From Thalassotalea crassostreae (GTDB lineage: Bacteria > Pseudomonadota > Gammaproteobacteria > Enterobacterales > Alteromonadaceae): a stretch of DNA of 64,000 nucleotides. Under the pieces are notes generated by a model. It saw only the letters and a list, made by a program, of their open reading frames with translations, ran no database searches and was not told the origin of the DNA. Positions 1 to 10,145 of this stretch are shown piece by piece. A program made the translations under genes and the position numbers. The stretch is taken from the NCBI RefSeq assembly GCF_001831495.1, contig NZ_CP017689.1:248001-312000 (forward strand), written 5' to 3'. Position 1 is the first letter of the stretch, and each line of letters starts with the position of its first letter.

Positions 1-131
1 GTTTAAAGTTAATTGATTATCTATAACAGAATGTATTTACACTAGCAATCATTGCTTTATATAAAATGAATTAGGTTAGAGAAATTCATAGATGACAGGA
101 AATATAAGGCCAAAATATTCAATATCAAGTG

Positions 132-839
132 TTAATCAAAAATAAATTGAAGTTTTTTTGTTATTTCAATACCCGTTGCTTCAATATCACAGCCATAACA
201 AAGAATTTCTACGCCATTTTTAATTGCTTCTTTTAGCAATTCTGCGTATTTATTATCAATGAAATCAGCAACTTTTACCTGATTTATACCCGAGTGCTGA
301 ACACAGAATAAAAGTACCGCTCGTTTATTTTGTTTAACCAGCGACATTAATTCACGAATGTGTTTTTGCCCGCGAGTTGTCACTGCATCTGGAAAATAAC
401 CGCAACCATCAATGAGTAAGGTGGTTGATTTTACTTCAACATAGCAATCAATTTTTTCTTCATCGCTAAGCATGACATCGATTCTTGAGTTTTCTTGCCC
501 GTATTTCACTTCCGTCTTTAATGTTTGATAGCCAATTAGTTCATTAATAACACCATTGCTAATTGCCTCGACTACCAGCTGATTCGCGCGAGTTGTATTG
601 ATACCAATCATATTACCGTCAAAATCTTGTGACAGCTCAAAAGTGCCAGGATATTTACGTTTCGGATTATCAGATAATGAATACCAAATTTTAAATCCAG
701 GTTGTGCACAACCCGTCATCGCCCCAGTATTTGGACAATGAATTGTCGTGATAGTGCCGTCACTTAGTTCGATATCAGCGAGAAATCGTTTATAGCGTTT
801 AATTAATGTTGCCGACTGATATACAGATTTAAATTTCAT
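132..839 (-). CDS. sfsA: SfsA family DNA-binding / sugar fermentation stimulation protein
   Basis: The 235-residue product has the full length of SfsA (about 230-240 residues). The N-terminal part with a [10 protein letters not shown] stretch followed by the [10 protein letters not shown] block is the family hallmark, and the middle carries a nuclease-like core with E-K residues in [10 protein letters not shown]. SfsA in E. coli was described as a DNA-binding protein that stimulates maltose metabolism genes; its real role is unclear and the nuclease-like fold is known only by similarity. The start ATG at 837-839 lies inside the last codons of the upstream maoC-like gene (11-base overlap), so the two are probably translated from one message. 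The family call is secure; function is not. Confidence 0.95.
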   Translation of the reverse strand: MKFKSVYQSATLIKRYKRFLADIELSDGTITTIHCPNTGAMTGCAQPGFKIWYSLSDNPKRKYPGTFELSQDFDGNMIGINTTRANQLVVEAISNGVINELIGYQTLKTEVKYGQENSRIDVMLSDEEKIDCYVEVKSTTLLIDGCGYFPDAVTTRGQKHIRELMSLVKQNKRAVLLFCVQHSGINQVKVADFIDNKYAELLKEAIKNGVEILCYGCDIEATGIEITKKLQFIFD

Positions 840-1275
840 TATTTACATTTACCAATGATACGTTTAAAAAAGTCATTTTTAGTTCACCGTGTTGATTACT
901 AATGTACAATTTTTTGGTGATAACGCCTTTACCTGGATTGCTAGCCGAGAGTCGTTTATCGGTTAACTCAATTTTTAAACTTAATGTTTCTCCAGCAAAT
1001 ACTGGCTTTAGCATTTTTAACTGGTCTATACCCAAACCTGCAACGGCATCAATTTCAAAATATGAGTTACTGTGAGCAAGTTTGGTTGCAATAGCAATAG
1101 TATGAACGGAACTTGCAAATAATTTGCCGATTTGATGTTTTTGAGCTGCTTTCTTACTGATATGAAATGGTTGTGGATCCCATTGTTTAGCAAACTCAAT
1201 AATTTCTTGTTCGCTAACATAGTAAGTTGCCGCAGAATCTACTGTTTCGCCAATGTTTAATTTATCGAAGTGCAA
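829..1275 (-). CDS. MaoC-like (R)-specific hydratase / hot-dog fold protein
   Basis: This 148-residue protein looks like a single hot-dog domain of the MaoC/(R)-hydratase family. The segment WDPQPFHIS near residues 31-39 matches the hydratase motif in which Asp and His form the catalytic pair, and the SSVHTIAI stretch fits the following helix. Such proteins hydrate enoyl-CoA or related thioesters, but many stand-alone members have no known substrate. It lies upstream of sfsA and overlaps it by 11 bases, which suggests a two-gene operon. It is divergent from pepB across about 185 bases that must hold both promoters. The exact substrate cannot be read from the sequence. Confidence 0.85.
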   Translation of the reverse strand: MHFDKLNIGETVDSAATYYVSEQEIIEFAKQWDPQPFHISKKAAQKHQIGKLFASSVHTIAIATKLAHSNSYFEIDAVAGLGIDQLKMLKPVFAGETLSLKIELTDKRLSASNPGKGVITKKLYISNQHGELKMTFLNVSLVNVNNEI

Positions 1276-1460
1276 ACTAATTCCTTTGTAATATACATTA
1301 CCGTGGGAGATGGAAGTTTTGAGATACTTAGCCTATTATAGCTTGAAATTATTGACGAAAGGTAGATGAACTTTCGTTCCGAATTCTCTATGTCAGAATA
1401 AATTTTCAATTAAATCAACATCTTTATTAATTCTGACAACGCACTCAGACAGGAATTGTA

Positions 1461-2753
1461 ATGACACAATCAGCAATCATTAAAATAACCAATCAAAAAC
1501 AAGAAAACTGGCAGGCATCTAGTTCACTATCATTTGACGGTGACACTATTGCAATATTCGTCGCAGACGACAGCAATATAGATTTAAGAGCAATTCAAAA
1601 AGCAGGTCGAAAAATTGAAGGCTTAGGTGTTAAAAGTGCAACATTATCTGGCGACAACTGGTGTGAAATGAGTCAATGGGCATTTGCTCAGGGATTTAGC
1701 AAAGTTGGCAAGTACGAAGCAATTGAATTTTGTGGCAGTGAAGACGTTGTTGCGCGTTTAGCTGATAAACAAAGTGTTTATGCTTGGGCGCGCAATTTAA
1801 TCAATCAAACGCCATCACAATTAATTCCTGAAGGTCTGGCACAAAGTGCTTTAGCCTACATTAAAGGCTTAGCTCCTGATGCGGTGACAGCAGAAGTGAT
1901 CAGTGGCGAAAACCTTGAGCAGCAAGGATGGACAGGTGTTTATAACGTCGGTAAAGGTAGTGTTAATGAACCAGCTATGTTGGTTTTGGATTACAACCCA
2001 ACCGGTGACAAATTGGCACCAGTATTTACCACGTTAGTTGGTAAAGGTATTACCTTTGATTCTGGTGGTTATTCAATTAAACCTAGCGCTGGCATGTTTT
2101 CAATGAAATGTGATATGGGCGGGGCAGCTACTGTTACAGCGGCATTAGCACTGGCTATTAAAGGCGGTTTAAATAAACGTGTAAAACTAATTTTATGTTG
2201 TGCTGAAAATATGGTTTCTAGCTTTGCATATAAGCTTGGCGATATTCTTACTTACAAAAATGGTACGACAGTTGAGATCGCCAACACCGATGCTGAAGGT
2301 CGTTTAGTATTAGCTGACGGCTTAATTGCTGCCACCGACTTTAATGGTGAGATGATTATTGATGCGGCAACATTAACGGGTGCTGCAATGGGCGCAACTG
2401 GCGGTGAATACAATGCGATGTTTGCTCTCGATAAAGAGATGATTAGTAAAACTCAAAAAGTTGCGAATAAGCACAATGACCCGGCTTGGGAATTGCCATT
2501 AGAAACTTTCCATATGCAAAAATGTCCATCAGCATTTGCAGATACTGCTAACTCAACTACACAAAAAGGCGGTGGTGCTGGCGGCGCAAGTAATGCGGCA
2601 GGATTTTTGGCTCGTTTTGTTGGAAATCAAGGTAAAGGCTGGTTACACCTTGATTTGTCAGCTTGTTATAACGAAAACAATAGCGGTTTATGGGCAGCCG
2701 GGGCTACTGGTTCAGGTATCGCGACAATTACAGGGTTACTTTTAGAAGAATAA
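1461..2753 (+). CDS. pepB: Peptidase B, M17 leucyl aminopeptidase family
   Basis: The 430-residue protein aligns by eye along its whole length with E. coli PepB. The catalytic C-terminal half has VGKGITFDSGGYSIK (metal-binding Lys and Asp) and NTDAEGRLVLADGL (metal-binding Asp and Glu, catalytic Arg), the signature of M17 peptidases. PepB is a cytoplasmic manganese-dependent aminopeptidase that removes N-terminal residues from peptides in protein turnover. Length equals that of PepB (about 427), shorter than PepA (about 500), and the N-terminal domain is the short PepB type. An AGGAA ribosome binding site precedes the ATG. A strong terminator follows 24 bases after the stop, so it is likely monocistronic. 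Confidence 0.96.
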   Translation: MTQSAIIKITNQKQENWQASSSLSFDGDTIAIFVADDSNIDLRAIQKAGRKIEGLGVKSATLSGDNWCEMSQWAFAQGFSKVGKYEAIEFCGSEDVVARLADKQSVYAWARNLINQTPSQLIPEGLAQSALAYIKGLAPDAVTAEVISGENLEQQGWTGVYNVGKGSVNEPAMLVLDYNPTGDKLAPVFTTLVGKGITFDSGGYSIKPSAGMFSMKCDMGGAATVTAALALAIKGGLNKRVKLILCCAENMVSSFAYKLGDILTYKNGTTVEIANTDAEGRLVLADGLIAATDFNGEMIIDAATLTGAAMGATGGEYNAMFALDKEMISKTQKVANKHNDPAWELPLETFHMQKCPSAFADTANSTTQKGGGAGGASNAAGFLARFVGNQGKGWLHLDLSACYNENNSGLWAAGATGSGIATITGLLLEE

Positions 2754-2777
2754 CACTTACTAATACCCAAGTTCGAC

Positions 2778-2808
2778 AAAAAAAAGGAAGCTTAGCTTCC
2801 TTTTTTTG
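2778..2808. terminator. Rho-independent terminator after pepB
   Basis: A 6-bp GC-containing stem (GGAAGC/GCTTCC) with a three-base loop is flanked by an A-tract on the left and seven T on the right, so it could stop transcription in either direction. It sits 24 bases after the pepB stop codon. Confidence 0.9.
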
Positions 2809-2965
2809 TACATAAATATAAACAACATTATTTCTTACAATTGTCATCAACTTATTATTTGTTAATAAGTTGTAAAATCTTGCGTGGCGTGTCATAAATT
2901 GATGCTTAAATAAACAATTTTTATCGGCTATGGTCGAGTAAGAACAATAACAAAAAGGAATATTC

Positions 2966-3841
2966 ATGTTAACTATCAATGGATTATCGAAAACTTATAG
3001 CAATGGCGTTAAAGCATTGGATAATGTTTCACTGCAAATACCTAAAGGGATGTTCGGTCTACTAGGCCCAAATGGTGCAGGAAAGTCTTCGTTAATGCGA
3101 ACCATCGCTACATTGCAAGAAGCAGATAGTGGCAGTATTGAATTTGATGGCATTGATGTGTTTGCCGACCCACAGGCTTTGCGCCAGAAATTAGGTTATT
3201 TACCGCAAGATTTTGGTGTTTACCCAAGAATCTCTGCCTATGATTTGCTTGAGCATATGGCAATCCTGAAAGGGCTTAGTAATAAAGGTGAACGCAAAGA
3301 AGCGGTGGAAGGGTTGTTAGCTCATACCAACTTATATCAGCACCGAAAACAAGCTGTCAGTGGATTTTCAGGAGGTATGCGCCAGCGTTTCGGTATCGCT
3401 CAGGCGTTACTCGGAGATCCTGACTTGCTAGTGGTTGATGAACCAACAGCCGGACTCGATCCAGAAGAGCGTAATCGCTTTCATAATTTGCTGGTAAGTC
3501 TCGGTGAAGAAAAAGTCATTATTCTATCAACTCATATCGTTGATGATGTCTCTGAACTTTGCCCTAACATGGCGGTTCTTGCTCAAGGACAAATCGCACT
3601 TGAAGGTAATCCTATTGACCTGACTGAACGCTTGAGTGGACAAATTTGGCGTAAAACAGTGAGTCAATCTGAAGCAAATGAAATTGAACAGAACTTGACG
3701 GTTATTTCGAAACGATTATTTGCCGGCCAAACCATCATTCATGTTATTAGTGACGATGCTCCGCAGGGTTTCGAGCAGGCTCCTGCCAATTTAGAAGATG
3801 TGTATTTTTCTACTTTGAACCAACTACGCCAGTCAGCATAG
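2966..3841 (+). CDS. ABC transporter ATP-binding protein (ABC-2 type exporter partner)
   Basis: This 291-residue ATPase has all nucleotide-binding motifs in order: Walker A GPNGAGKSS near residues 33-41, the signature SGGMRQR near residue 135, Walker B LLVVDEP with the catalytic Glu, and the switch His in STHIVDD. The C-terminal tail of about 80 residues is typical of ATPases that serve ABC-2 type permeases. The stop is 9 bases before the start of the large permease-peptidase gene, which is clearly its membrane partner. A ribosome binding site AAGGA lies at the proper distance from the ATG. The transported substrate is unknown. Confidence 0.93.
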   Translation: MLTINGLSKTYSNGVKALDNVSLQIPKGMFGLLGPNGAGKSSLMRTIATLQEADSGSIEFDGIDVFADPQALRQKLGYLPQDFGVYPRISAYDLLEHMAILKGLSNKGERKEAVEGLLAHTNLYQHRKQAVSGFSGGMRQRFGIAQALLGDPDLLVVDEPTAGLDPEERNRFHNLLVSLGEEKVIILSTHIVDDVSELCPNMAVLAQGQIALEGNPIDLTERLSGQIWRKTVSQSEANEIEQNLTVISKRLFAGQTIIHVISDDAPQGFEQAPANLEDVYFSTLNQLRQSA

Positions 3842-3850
3842 GGGAACGTC

Positions 3851-6800
3851 ATGTTTAAACAAATGTTTGTTTTTGAATGGCGTTATTTTGTGCGTCAACC
3901 TTCGTTTTATGTAACCAGTTCAATATTTTTTCTGTTAACATTTTTTGCCACTGTAAGTGAAAACGTTCAAATTGGCGGTGGTGGAAATGTATTATATAAC
4001 GGTCCATTTTCTATCGCGCAAACCCTAATTATTATGGGGATTTTTGCAATGTTTTTGGTGGTTAACTTTGTTGCGAGTACCGCAACACGTAATGACACAT
4101 CAAAAATGGCAGAACTGTTATACAGTAAACCAATTAATCCAATAAGTTACCAGCTCGGTCGATTTTTAGGATCATTTGCTGTTGTTGCTACCGTGTTTGC
4201 TTTTGTCCCGTTAGGGATTCTTATCGGAACAGTGCTTGGTGGCGCAGTGGGGTGGATAGACTCAGAGCGATTAGCCGCAACCAATTTAAGCTACTATTTC
4301 TCTGCTTATTTTTATATTTCAATTCCAACGCTCTTGGTTATGTCTTGTTTTTTCTATGCCTTAGCAATACGCTTTCGTTCGATGATGGCAGTATACTTAG
4401 CAGCGGTTGGTTTGTTTATTTTTTACATCGTCAGTGGTCAATTCCTTACTGATCCTGAATACCGCACAATTGTCGCCTTAGCTGATCCATTTGCAGCCAA
4501 TACGTTTGGTGAAGTTACCCGTTATTGGACAATGTTCGACAAAAATAATTCAGCAATTGAGCTTAGTGGTGTGCTGTTACAAAACCGCATGATTTGGCTA
4601 GCGGTAGCAATCGTAATTATGGTTGTCTTCGGTGGTTTTAATCGTAAGATTGCGATTAATAGTAAAAAAGTTAAGAAAGCTAAAGAAAACCAAGACGACG
4701 AATTAGTTTCTCAAGTAATGGACAATAATATTCATTATCAGAGTAAAGGCATTACAACGTTAGCACACATGGTATTGCGAATTAAATTTGAAATTAAACA
4801 AGTTATATTTAGCGCGCCTTTTATCGTTTTAGGGCTTTTTACTATCTTTACTCTGGTTGCTCCTTTACTCGATCCGCAAGGAATGTATGGCGCGCCCAAT
4901 TGGCCAGTAACGCAAAATATGGTCGAATTAATACGAAATTCAACCGAGCTATTTATGATAATAGTTCTAGCCTATTACAGTGCTGAAATTGTGTGGCGCG
5001 AACGTAACTCAGGTATGGGTGACATTATTGATTCGATGCCGGTAAATAGCATCACCTTCTGGTTATCCAAGATTCTGTCTATTACGCTAGTGCTTACCCT
5101 GTTATATGCTATTGGTATGTTAGTTACCATTTCAAATCAGTATCTATCGGGTTATAGCAACATTGAGTTAAGCCAATATATTGTTCGCTTAGGATATGCT
5201 AGTTTATTGCCATTTTTCATGACCGCGGTATTGGCGTTTTTGTTGCAGGTACTGAGTCCAAATAAATACATCGGTATGCTGTTGTTTGTACTGTATTTTA
5301 TTTCAACAATTACCTTAAGTAATTTTGGTTTTAGCCACAATTTATATCAATTCTCTCGAGCCCCACAGTTACTGTTTTCTGACATTAATGGTTACGGTCA
5401 CTTCTTTGAAAGTCGTCATTGGTATATGGCTTACTGGCTCGGATTTACTATAGTATTTTCAGCATTAACCTATGCTCTTTGGCATCGAGGACCAGCGCAA
5501 CCATTAAGAGTAAGACTTAAAAAGGTTGGCTACTATTTAGGTTTGCCTGGTAAGGCGGCTGTGGCATTTGGTATTGTTTTAGCTATCTTTACTGGCTTTA
5601 ATATCCATCACAATACCCGAGTACTTAATGAGTATGTTATTGAGGATGATCGTGAAGCGCTGCAAGCTGACTATGAAAAAGCCTATGTGAGCTACTTGAA
5701 TGATGAGATCCCAACGATCACCAAGACCCATGCATATGTTGATATCTTTCCTAAGGAAAGGCGCATTGAAGCAATGGCAGAAATCACTGTGGTCAATAAA
5801 TCAGATAAAGCAATTGACCGTTTTATGGTTACTAAACCTCGATTTTCTGAACTTTGGCAGGTCAATATTGCTGGCGGTGAAATTGGTGAGGTTGACGAAA
5901 AGTTTAACCTTGCTTGGTTTACATTTAGTCAGCCTTTACAACCTGGTGAAAGCCGTCACGGCACAATTAAAGTAGTAAGAGCCCATAACGGCTTTAGTGA
6001 CGGTAATAATGATTTTACCCTATTGCATAATGGTACGTTTATTAATAACTATGAGCTGTTTCCTGCGTTTGGCTATCAAAGCAATCTGCAGTTGCAAGAT
6101 CGTCATAAGCGTCGCAAGTATGGCCTAGAACCAATACAAAGGGCCAATAAGCTAGAAGATGAACGATTCTATAACGAAAGCTTCTTTGGTAAAGGCATAG
6201 GCTTTATCGACTTTGAAGCAACAATTTCAACAAGCGAAGATCAATTCGCTATCGCACCTGGATATTTACAAACTGAAAAAGTAGAAAACGGTCGACGTAC
6301 ATATCACTACAAAATGGATGCACCTATGGTGAACTTCTATTCGATTATGTCAGCTAAACTGTTAAATAAGAAAGAGAGCTACAAAGGCATCGATATAGAG
6401 ATTTATTACCATAAAGACCATGGTATGAATGTTGATAGAATGATTGAATCGGTTCGAGACTCAATTGATTATTTCAATGAGAATTTTGGTCCTTATCAGC
6501 ATAAACAGCTACGTATTATCGAGTTCCCGGGCTATCGAAGTTTCGCCCAAAGCTTTGCCAATACAGTACCGTATTCTGAAAAAATTGGTTTTATTACTGA
6601 TTTGCGCGATAAGGAAAATATCGATCCAGTCTATTACGTTACGGCCCATGAAGTAGCGCATCAATGGTGGGGACATCAAGTCGGAGCTGCGAACGTACAA
6701 GGTAGCGCTATTATCTCTGAAAGTTTGTCCCAATATAGCGCATTAATGGTAATGGAAACTAAGTATGGTAAAGACAAGATTCGTAATTTCTTAAAGTATG

Positions 6801-7426
6801 AATTGGATCGTTATTTACGCGGCCGCAGTGTTGAAGTCCTTGAAGAGATGCCATTGATGCGCAGTGAAGGTCAGCAATATATTCATTATCAAAAAGGCTC
6901 TGTAGTGATGATGGCCATTAAGGATAGATTTGGTGAAGAACGTCTAAATCAATTACTAAAACAGTTCTTAACGGAATTTAAATATAACAGCACGCCTTAT
7001 CCAACAACGTTAGATTTAATGGCGCATTTGCTTAACGGCGCAAATGAGCAAGAGCGTGAGTTTATAAGTAGTTTATTTGAATACATTAGTATCTACGATT
7101 TAAAAACGGCAGATGTGGTTACAGAGCAAAGAGCCGATGGCAAATATGAATTAACAATTACTATCGACGCAAAATTAATGCGAGCTGATGGTGACGGCCA
7201 AGAAACGGAGATTGACTTTAAAGACAATGTTGATATTGGACTTTTTAGTGATGATCCTAGTAGCTTAACGGCAAGTAACCATGTTATGTATTTGCAAAAA
7301 CACTCGATTAAAACAGGCACCAACACCGTTGTTGTCGTTGTTGATGAGTTGCCTAAATATGTTGGCGTTGATCCATTTGTCAGAATGGTTGATAGAGATA
7401 GTGAGGATAATATTTTCCGACTATAA
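3851..7426 (+). CDS. ABC-2 permease fused to M1-family metallopeptidase domain
   Basis: This 1191-residue protein joins two functions. The first half (about residues 1-590) has two sets of hydrophobic helices typical of ABC-2 permeases, beginning with FEWRYFVRQPSFY. The second half resembles M1 aminopeptidases: a beta-rich region, then HEVAH at residues 933-937 with a downstream Glu at 957 that would complete the zinc site. The spacing between the second His and that Glu is 19 residues, one more than the usual 18 of M1 enzymes. The peptidase half follows a last membrane helix (about residues 570-590) and should lie on the extracytoplasmic side if the helix count is even. Proteins with this architecture are known in Alteromonadales, but the substrate is undefined. 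An AGGGGA ribosome binding site precedes the start, and a terminator follows the gene. Confidence 0.9.
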   Translation: MFKQMFVFEWRYFVRQPSFYVTSSIFFLLTFFATVSENVQIGGGGNVLYNGPFSIAQTLIIMGIFAMFLVVNFVASTATRNDTSKMAELLYSKPINPISYQLGRFLGSFAVVATVFAFVPLGILIGTVLGGAVGWIDSERLAATNLSYYFSAYFYISIPTLLVMSCFFYALAIRFRSMMAVYLAAVGLFIFYIVSGQFLTDPEYRTIVALADPFAANTFGEVTRYWTMFDKNNSAIELSGVLLQNRMIWLAVAIVIMVVFGGFNRKIAINSKKVKKAKENQDDELVSQVMDNNIHYQSKGITTLAHMVLRIKFEIKQVIFSAPFIVLGLFTIFTLVAPLLDPQGMYGAPNWPVTQNMVELIRNSTELFMIIVLAYYSAEIVWRERNSGMGDIIDSMPVNSITFWLSKILSITLVLTLLYAIGMLVTISNQYLSGYSNIELSQYIVRLGYASLLPFFMTAVLAFLLQVLSPNKYIGMLLFVLYFISTITLSNFGFSHNLYQFSRAPQLLFSDINGYGHFFESRHWYMAYWLGFTIVFSALTYALWHRGPAQPLRVRLKKVGYYLGLPGKAAVAFGIVLAIFTGFNIHHNTRVLNEYVIEDDREALQADYEKAYVSYLNDEIPTITKTHAYVDIFPKERRIEAMAEITVVNKSDKAIDRFMVTKPRFSELWQVNIAGGEIGEVDEKFNLAWFTFSQPLQPGESRHGTIKVVRAHNGFSDGNNDFTLLHNGTFINNYELFPAFGYQSNLQLQDRHKRRKYGLEPIQRANKLEDERFYNESFFGKGIGFIDFEATISTSEDQFAIAPGYLQTEKVENGRRTYHYKMDAPMVNFYSIMSAKLLNKKESYKGIDIEIYYHKDHGMNVDRMIESVRDSIDYFNENFGPYQHKQLRIIEFPGYRSFAQSFANTVPYSEKIGFITDLRDKENIDPVYYVTAHEVAHQWWGHQVGAANVQGSAIISESLSQYSALMVMETKYGKDKIRNFLKYELDRYLRGRSVEVLEEMPLMRSEGQQYIHYQKGSVVMMAIKDRFGEERLNQLLKQFLTEFKYNSTPYPTTLDLMAHLLNGANEQEREFISSLFEYISIYDLKTADVVTEQRADGKYELTITIDAKLMRADGDGQETEIDFKDNVDIGLFSDDPSSLTASNHVMYLQKHSIKTGTNTVVVVVDELPKYVGVDPFVRMVDRDSEDNIFRL

Positions 7427-7450
7427 AATATCTATAGCTAGCAACGATAT

Positions 7451-7489
7451 AAAACCGGAGTAATCAATACAGATGACTCCGGTTTTTTT
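7451..7489 (+). terminator. Rho-independent terminator after the ABC permease-peptidase gene
   Basis: An 11-base stem (AAAACCGGAGT pairing with ACTCCGGTTTT) with a roughly 15-base loop is followed by a T-run, 24 bases after the stop codon. It separates the ABC pair from the MscS gene. Confidence 0.88.
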
Positions 7490-7594
7490 ATCTTTTGTTT
7501 TCACCGATTTCAATGATTATTGAATTAAATCACAGAGATAGAAATTTAATTCTATACTGAAAAGAGAGTTTACATTGGTGCTGAAAATATTTAG

Positions 7595-9205
7595 ATGAGA
7601 TATTTCAAAAAAATAATAAATAGCCTAGTTATGGTTTTGCTGCTGTGTTGCGCTGCTGTGCAAGCACAAGAAGTCACCTTGAAAGAAATAAAAGAAAGAG
7701 AATCAGAAGCCCAGCAAGCGATGATAGACAGTGAAAAAATACCCGTCGACAAGTCGTTTAAAGGTCATACGCCGTTGTCTAGCTTATTAGCATTAGCTAA
7801 AGCGATTCGAGCGGAAAATTTTGATGAGGCTATTGAATTCTTTGATTTTCGTTACACGCCAGCGACGATGACAATCGCTCAAAAGAAAGAGCTAGTTAAG
7901 CAGTTAGATATCGTCTGGTCACAGCACCATAGTTTAGATATTTCAATTTTAAGCGACGCCCCTGAAGGACACTTAAATGATGGCCTACCATCACATCGAG
8001 ATTTATTAGGCGTTATCAAAACAAGCAATTCTGATATTCCTATTTATCTGCAACGTGTCCCCGATGGTAAAGGCGGAAAAGAGTGGAAAATATCGAGCCA
8101 TACGGTAAATCAAATACCCATATTATGGCAAGAGTTTGGCTATCATCCATTAGCTATATCGTTAGGAGAATACCTGCCGCACTTTACCATTTTTGCGATG
8201 CACAATTGGCAATTTGTCGGCTTTATTATCTCTCTAGTACTTGCTTGGTATATTACCGCGTTAATTCGCGCATTATTGATTAAAGTTGTTTCCTACTCAG
8301 ATACTTACAGTAGAACGATGCGCCGGTTTATTCGGGTGCCGCTGAGGTATTTCTTATTTTTTATTCTTATACAGTGGTCTACTGGGCATTTAGGCTTATC
8401 TTTAAATGCTCGCGCTTGGTTAGAAACCGGTACCTTGAGTTATTTAGCTGCAATCTTTTTAACTTTAGGTATTATCGAATTTATCTTTGCTCTGTATGCC
8501 AGTAAAGTAGCTCAAGAAAAAAACGCGATAGCGATAATCAAACCGCTTGTGACCACGCTCAAAATTGTCGTGGTGATAGTGTATGGCTTGAACTGGTTTG
8601 CCGATGCAGGATTTAACATTACCGCAATCATTACCGGTCTCGGGATTGGTAGTTTGGCTGTGGCGCTAGCAGCACAAAAATCTTTAGAAAACGTTTTTGG
8701 TGCCTTTACCTTATACCTTGCTCGACCGATTAAACCGGGAGATATGTGTAAGTTTGGTAATACTCAAGGTCGTGTTGAAGAAATTGGTTTACGTTCAACC
8801 AAGATACGTAAACTTGATCGAAAAGTAGTTTACGTACCCAACTCCGTGATTGCTTCAATGGAGCTTGAGAACATTGCTGAAATTGATAATCGCAGATATC
8901 AAAAACGTTTAAGAGTTCGATTGAATACCGAAATATCACGATTAAAAGCGTTGACCGGTGCCATTCGAGAGTTGATAGATAACCACCCGAATACCATCGA
9001 TTTAGAGCGATATGTTCGGTTTGAAGATATTGACGAGGATGCTTTTGTGATTGTTATAAATTGCTATTTAACAGTCTCGGGCCGTGTCGCTTACAAAGAG
9101 CTTGAAGAAAAAATCAATTATCAAGTGATGGACATTGTTGATCAACATGACATTGAGTTAGCCATACCGGAATACAATATTTCGATGAATACAGTTAAAA
9201 CATAA
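7595..9205 (+). CDS. MscS-family mechanosensitive ion channel
   Basis: The 536-residue protein starts with a cleavable signal peptide (hydrophobic core ending AAVQA-QE near residue 24), followed by a periplasmic domain of about 170 residues, then four to five membrane helices. The pore helix GLGIGSLAVALAAQ and the following SLENVFGAF give the Gly/Ala-packed MscS signature, and the beta domain continues with RPIKPGD. These channels open under membrane tension and release solutes on osmotic downshift. Size and topology fit the YnaI/YbiO-like or MscM-like long class rather than MscS proper (286 residues). No strong ribosome binding site is seen before the ATG. Its last 11 bases overlap the end of the convergent MenA-like gene. 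Confidence 0.9.
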   Translation: MRYFKKIINSLVMVLLLCCAAVQAQEVTLKEIKERESEAQQAMIDSEKIPVDKSFKGHTPLSSLLALAKAIRAENFDEAIEFFDFRYTPATMTIAQKKELVKQLDIVWSQHHSLDISILSDAPEGHLNDGLPSHRDLLGVIKTSNSDIPIYLQRVPDGKGGKEWKISSHTVNQIPILWQEFGYHPLAISLGEYLPHFTIFAMHNWQFVGFIISLVLAWYITALIRALLIKVVSYSDTYSRTMRRFIRVPLRYFLFFILIQWSTGHLGLSLNARAWLETGTLSYLAAIFLTLGIIEFIFALYASKVAQEKNAIAIIKPLVTTLKIVVVIVYGLNWFADAGFNITAIITGLGIGSLAVALAAQKSLENVFGAFTLYLARPIKPGDMCKFGNTQGRVEEIGLRSTKIRKLDRKVVYVPNSVIASMELENIAEIDNRRYQKRLRVRLNTEISRLKALTGAIRELIDNHPNTIDLERYVRFEDIDEDAFVIVINCYLTVSGRVAYKELEEKINYQVMDIVDQHDIELAIPEYNISMNTVKT

Positions 9206-10097
9206 GACCAGCACAAAACAACACCCAATAGGCAAATGCCGCCAGAGTTATTTTTGTTTTTTGGGCCTGAGCAATGTCAACTTCAGGGATATGTTTTACT
9301 GTTGCTATTGTCGCAGCCATTGATGGTAATGCAAAAATAAAAATCATAGTACTGATAGGCAAATCAAGAAAGTAAATATTCATTAAGCTAACAATGCTTG
9401 TCGAAATTAATATTACCGTTTGAATCGTTAATATTTGACTGACAGAGCTGGGTAGACTTTCCATAGAAACAGAGCCTTCAGCCTGTATGTTTGCTATCAA
9501 TTTCTGTGAAAAAGGCGATAAACAACTTAGTAGTGCAGCATTCAATGAAATCATGACAATAGTGGTATTTAGCTGCGCTGTATGCAAGTAAAAGCTCAAT
9601 GTAATTGGTAGTATGGCGATACATACTACATGCAAGAATAACCCTTCTATACTCGGCATTGGGCCACTTGAGCTTTGAGTTCTAGTATTCACTCTTATCG
9701 TCATCAGCAATAGCGCACAACCCATCAATGCCATAGAAATAGCAATAAGATTCCCTGGTAAGTTAATGTGTATAACGGCGATTAAAGTTAAAGTAAAAAC
9801 TAAAAAGCAGGATAGAATTAACATCAACATTTGTCGGCTGACTTTAACTTTAATGGCATTTTGCTTGTTTCTAGAAACTATATCTGATCTTACAAACGCG
9901 CGTTGGTAATCTTGCGATAAATTAATACTCATTTGAGCGAGAATAGTCAGCATTAGTAGAGAACTAAATAAGGCGCCGTCGGTAACGCCGTAAAACGCAG
10001 CTAAGGTACTTCCCAATATTATGCTTGAGCATGGTAAGAAAAAACTTCTAGGTTGTATTGCAGCGAGAAACAGATTGATAAAAACAGAACTAACCAT
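9195..10097 (-). CDS. Degenerate MenA/UbiA-like membrane protein
   Basis: The 300-residue protein is strongly hydrophobic with eight to nine membrane segments. It aligns by eye with MenA (1,4-dihydroxy-2-naphthoate polyprenyltransferase): AIQPRSFFLPCSSIILGSTLA matches the MenA start, NLSQDYQRAF matches NLANDYGDA, and ANIQAEG falls where MenA has NNLRDINSD. The second aspartate-rich motif has lost its Asp residues, and in the first only the Asp of SQDY is kept with no downstream D-K-P-D element. These aspartates bind the magnesium and diphosphate of the substrate, so classical prenyltransferase activity is doubtful. It ends 11 bases inside the convergent mscS gene. Alternatives are a divergent functional paralogue or a decayed gene; the frame is intact. 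Confidence 0.6.
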   Translation of the reverse strand: MVSSVFINLFLAAIQPRSFFLPCSSIILGSTLAAFYGVTDGALFSSLLMLTILAQMSINLSQDYQRAFVRSDIVSRNKQNAIKVKVSRQMLMLILSCFLVFTLTLIAVIHINLPGNLIAISMALMGCALLLMTIRVNTRTQSSSGPMPSIEGLFLHVVCIAILPITLSFYLHTAQLNTTIVMISLNAALLSCLSPFSQKLIANIQAEGSVSMESLPSSVSQILTIQTVILISTSIVSLMNIYFLDLPISTMIFIFALPSMAATIATVKHIPEVDIAQAQKTKITLAAFAYWVLFCAGLMF

Positions 10098-10145
10098 AGT
10101 GTTTAAATAGCCATACTTAATAATATTGATTTTAGTGAGCGCAGT

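Noticed and set aside
1..131. Possible coding end at the left edge
   Set aside because: No long frame enters from the left and nothing is recognised in this AT-rich segment.
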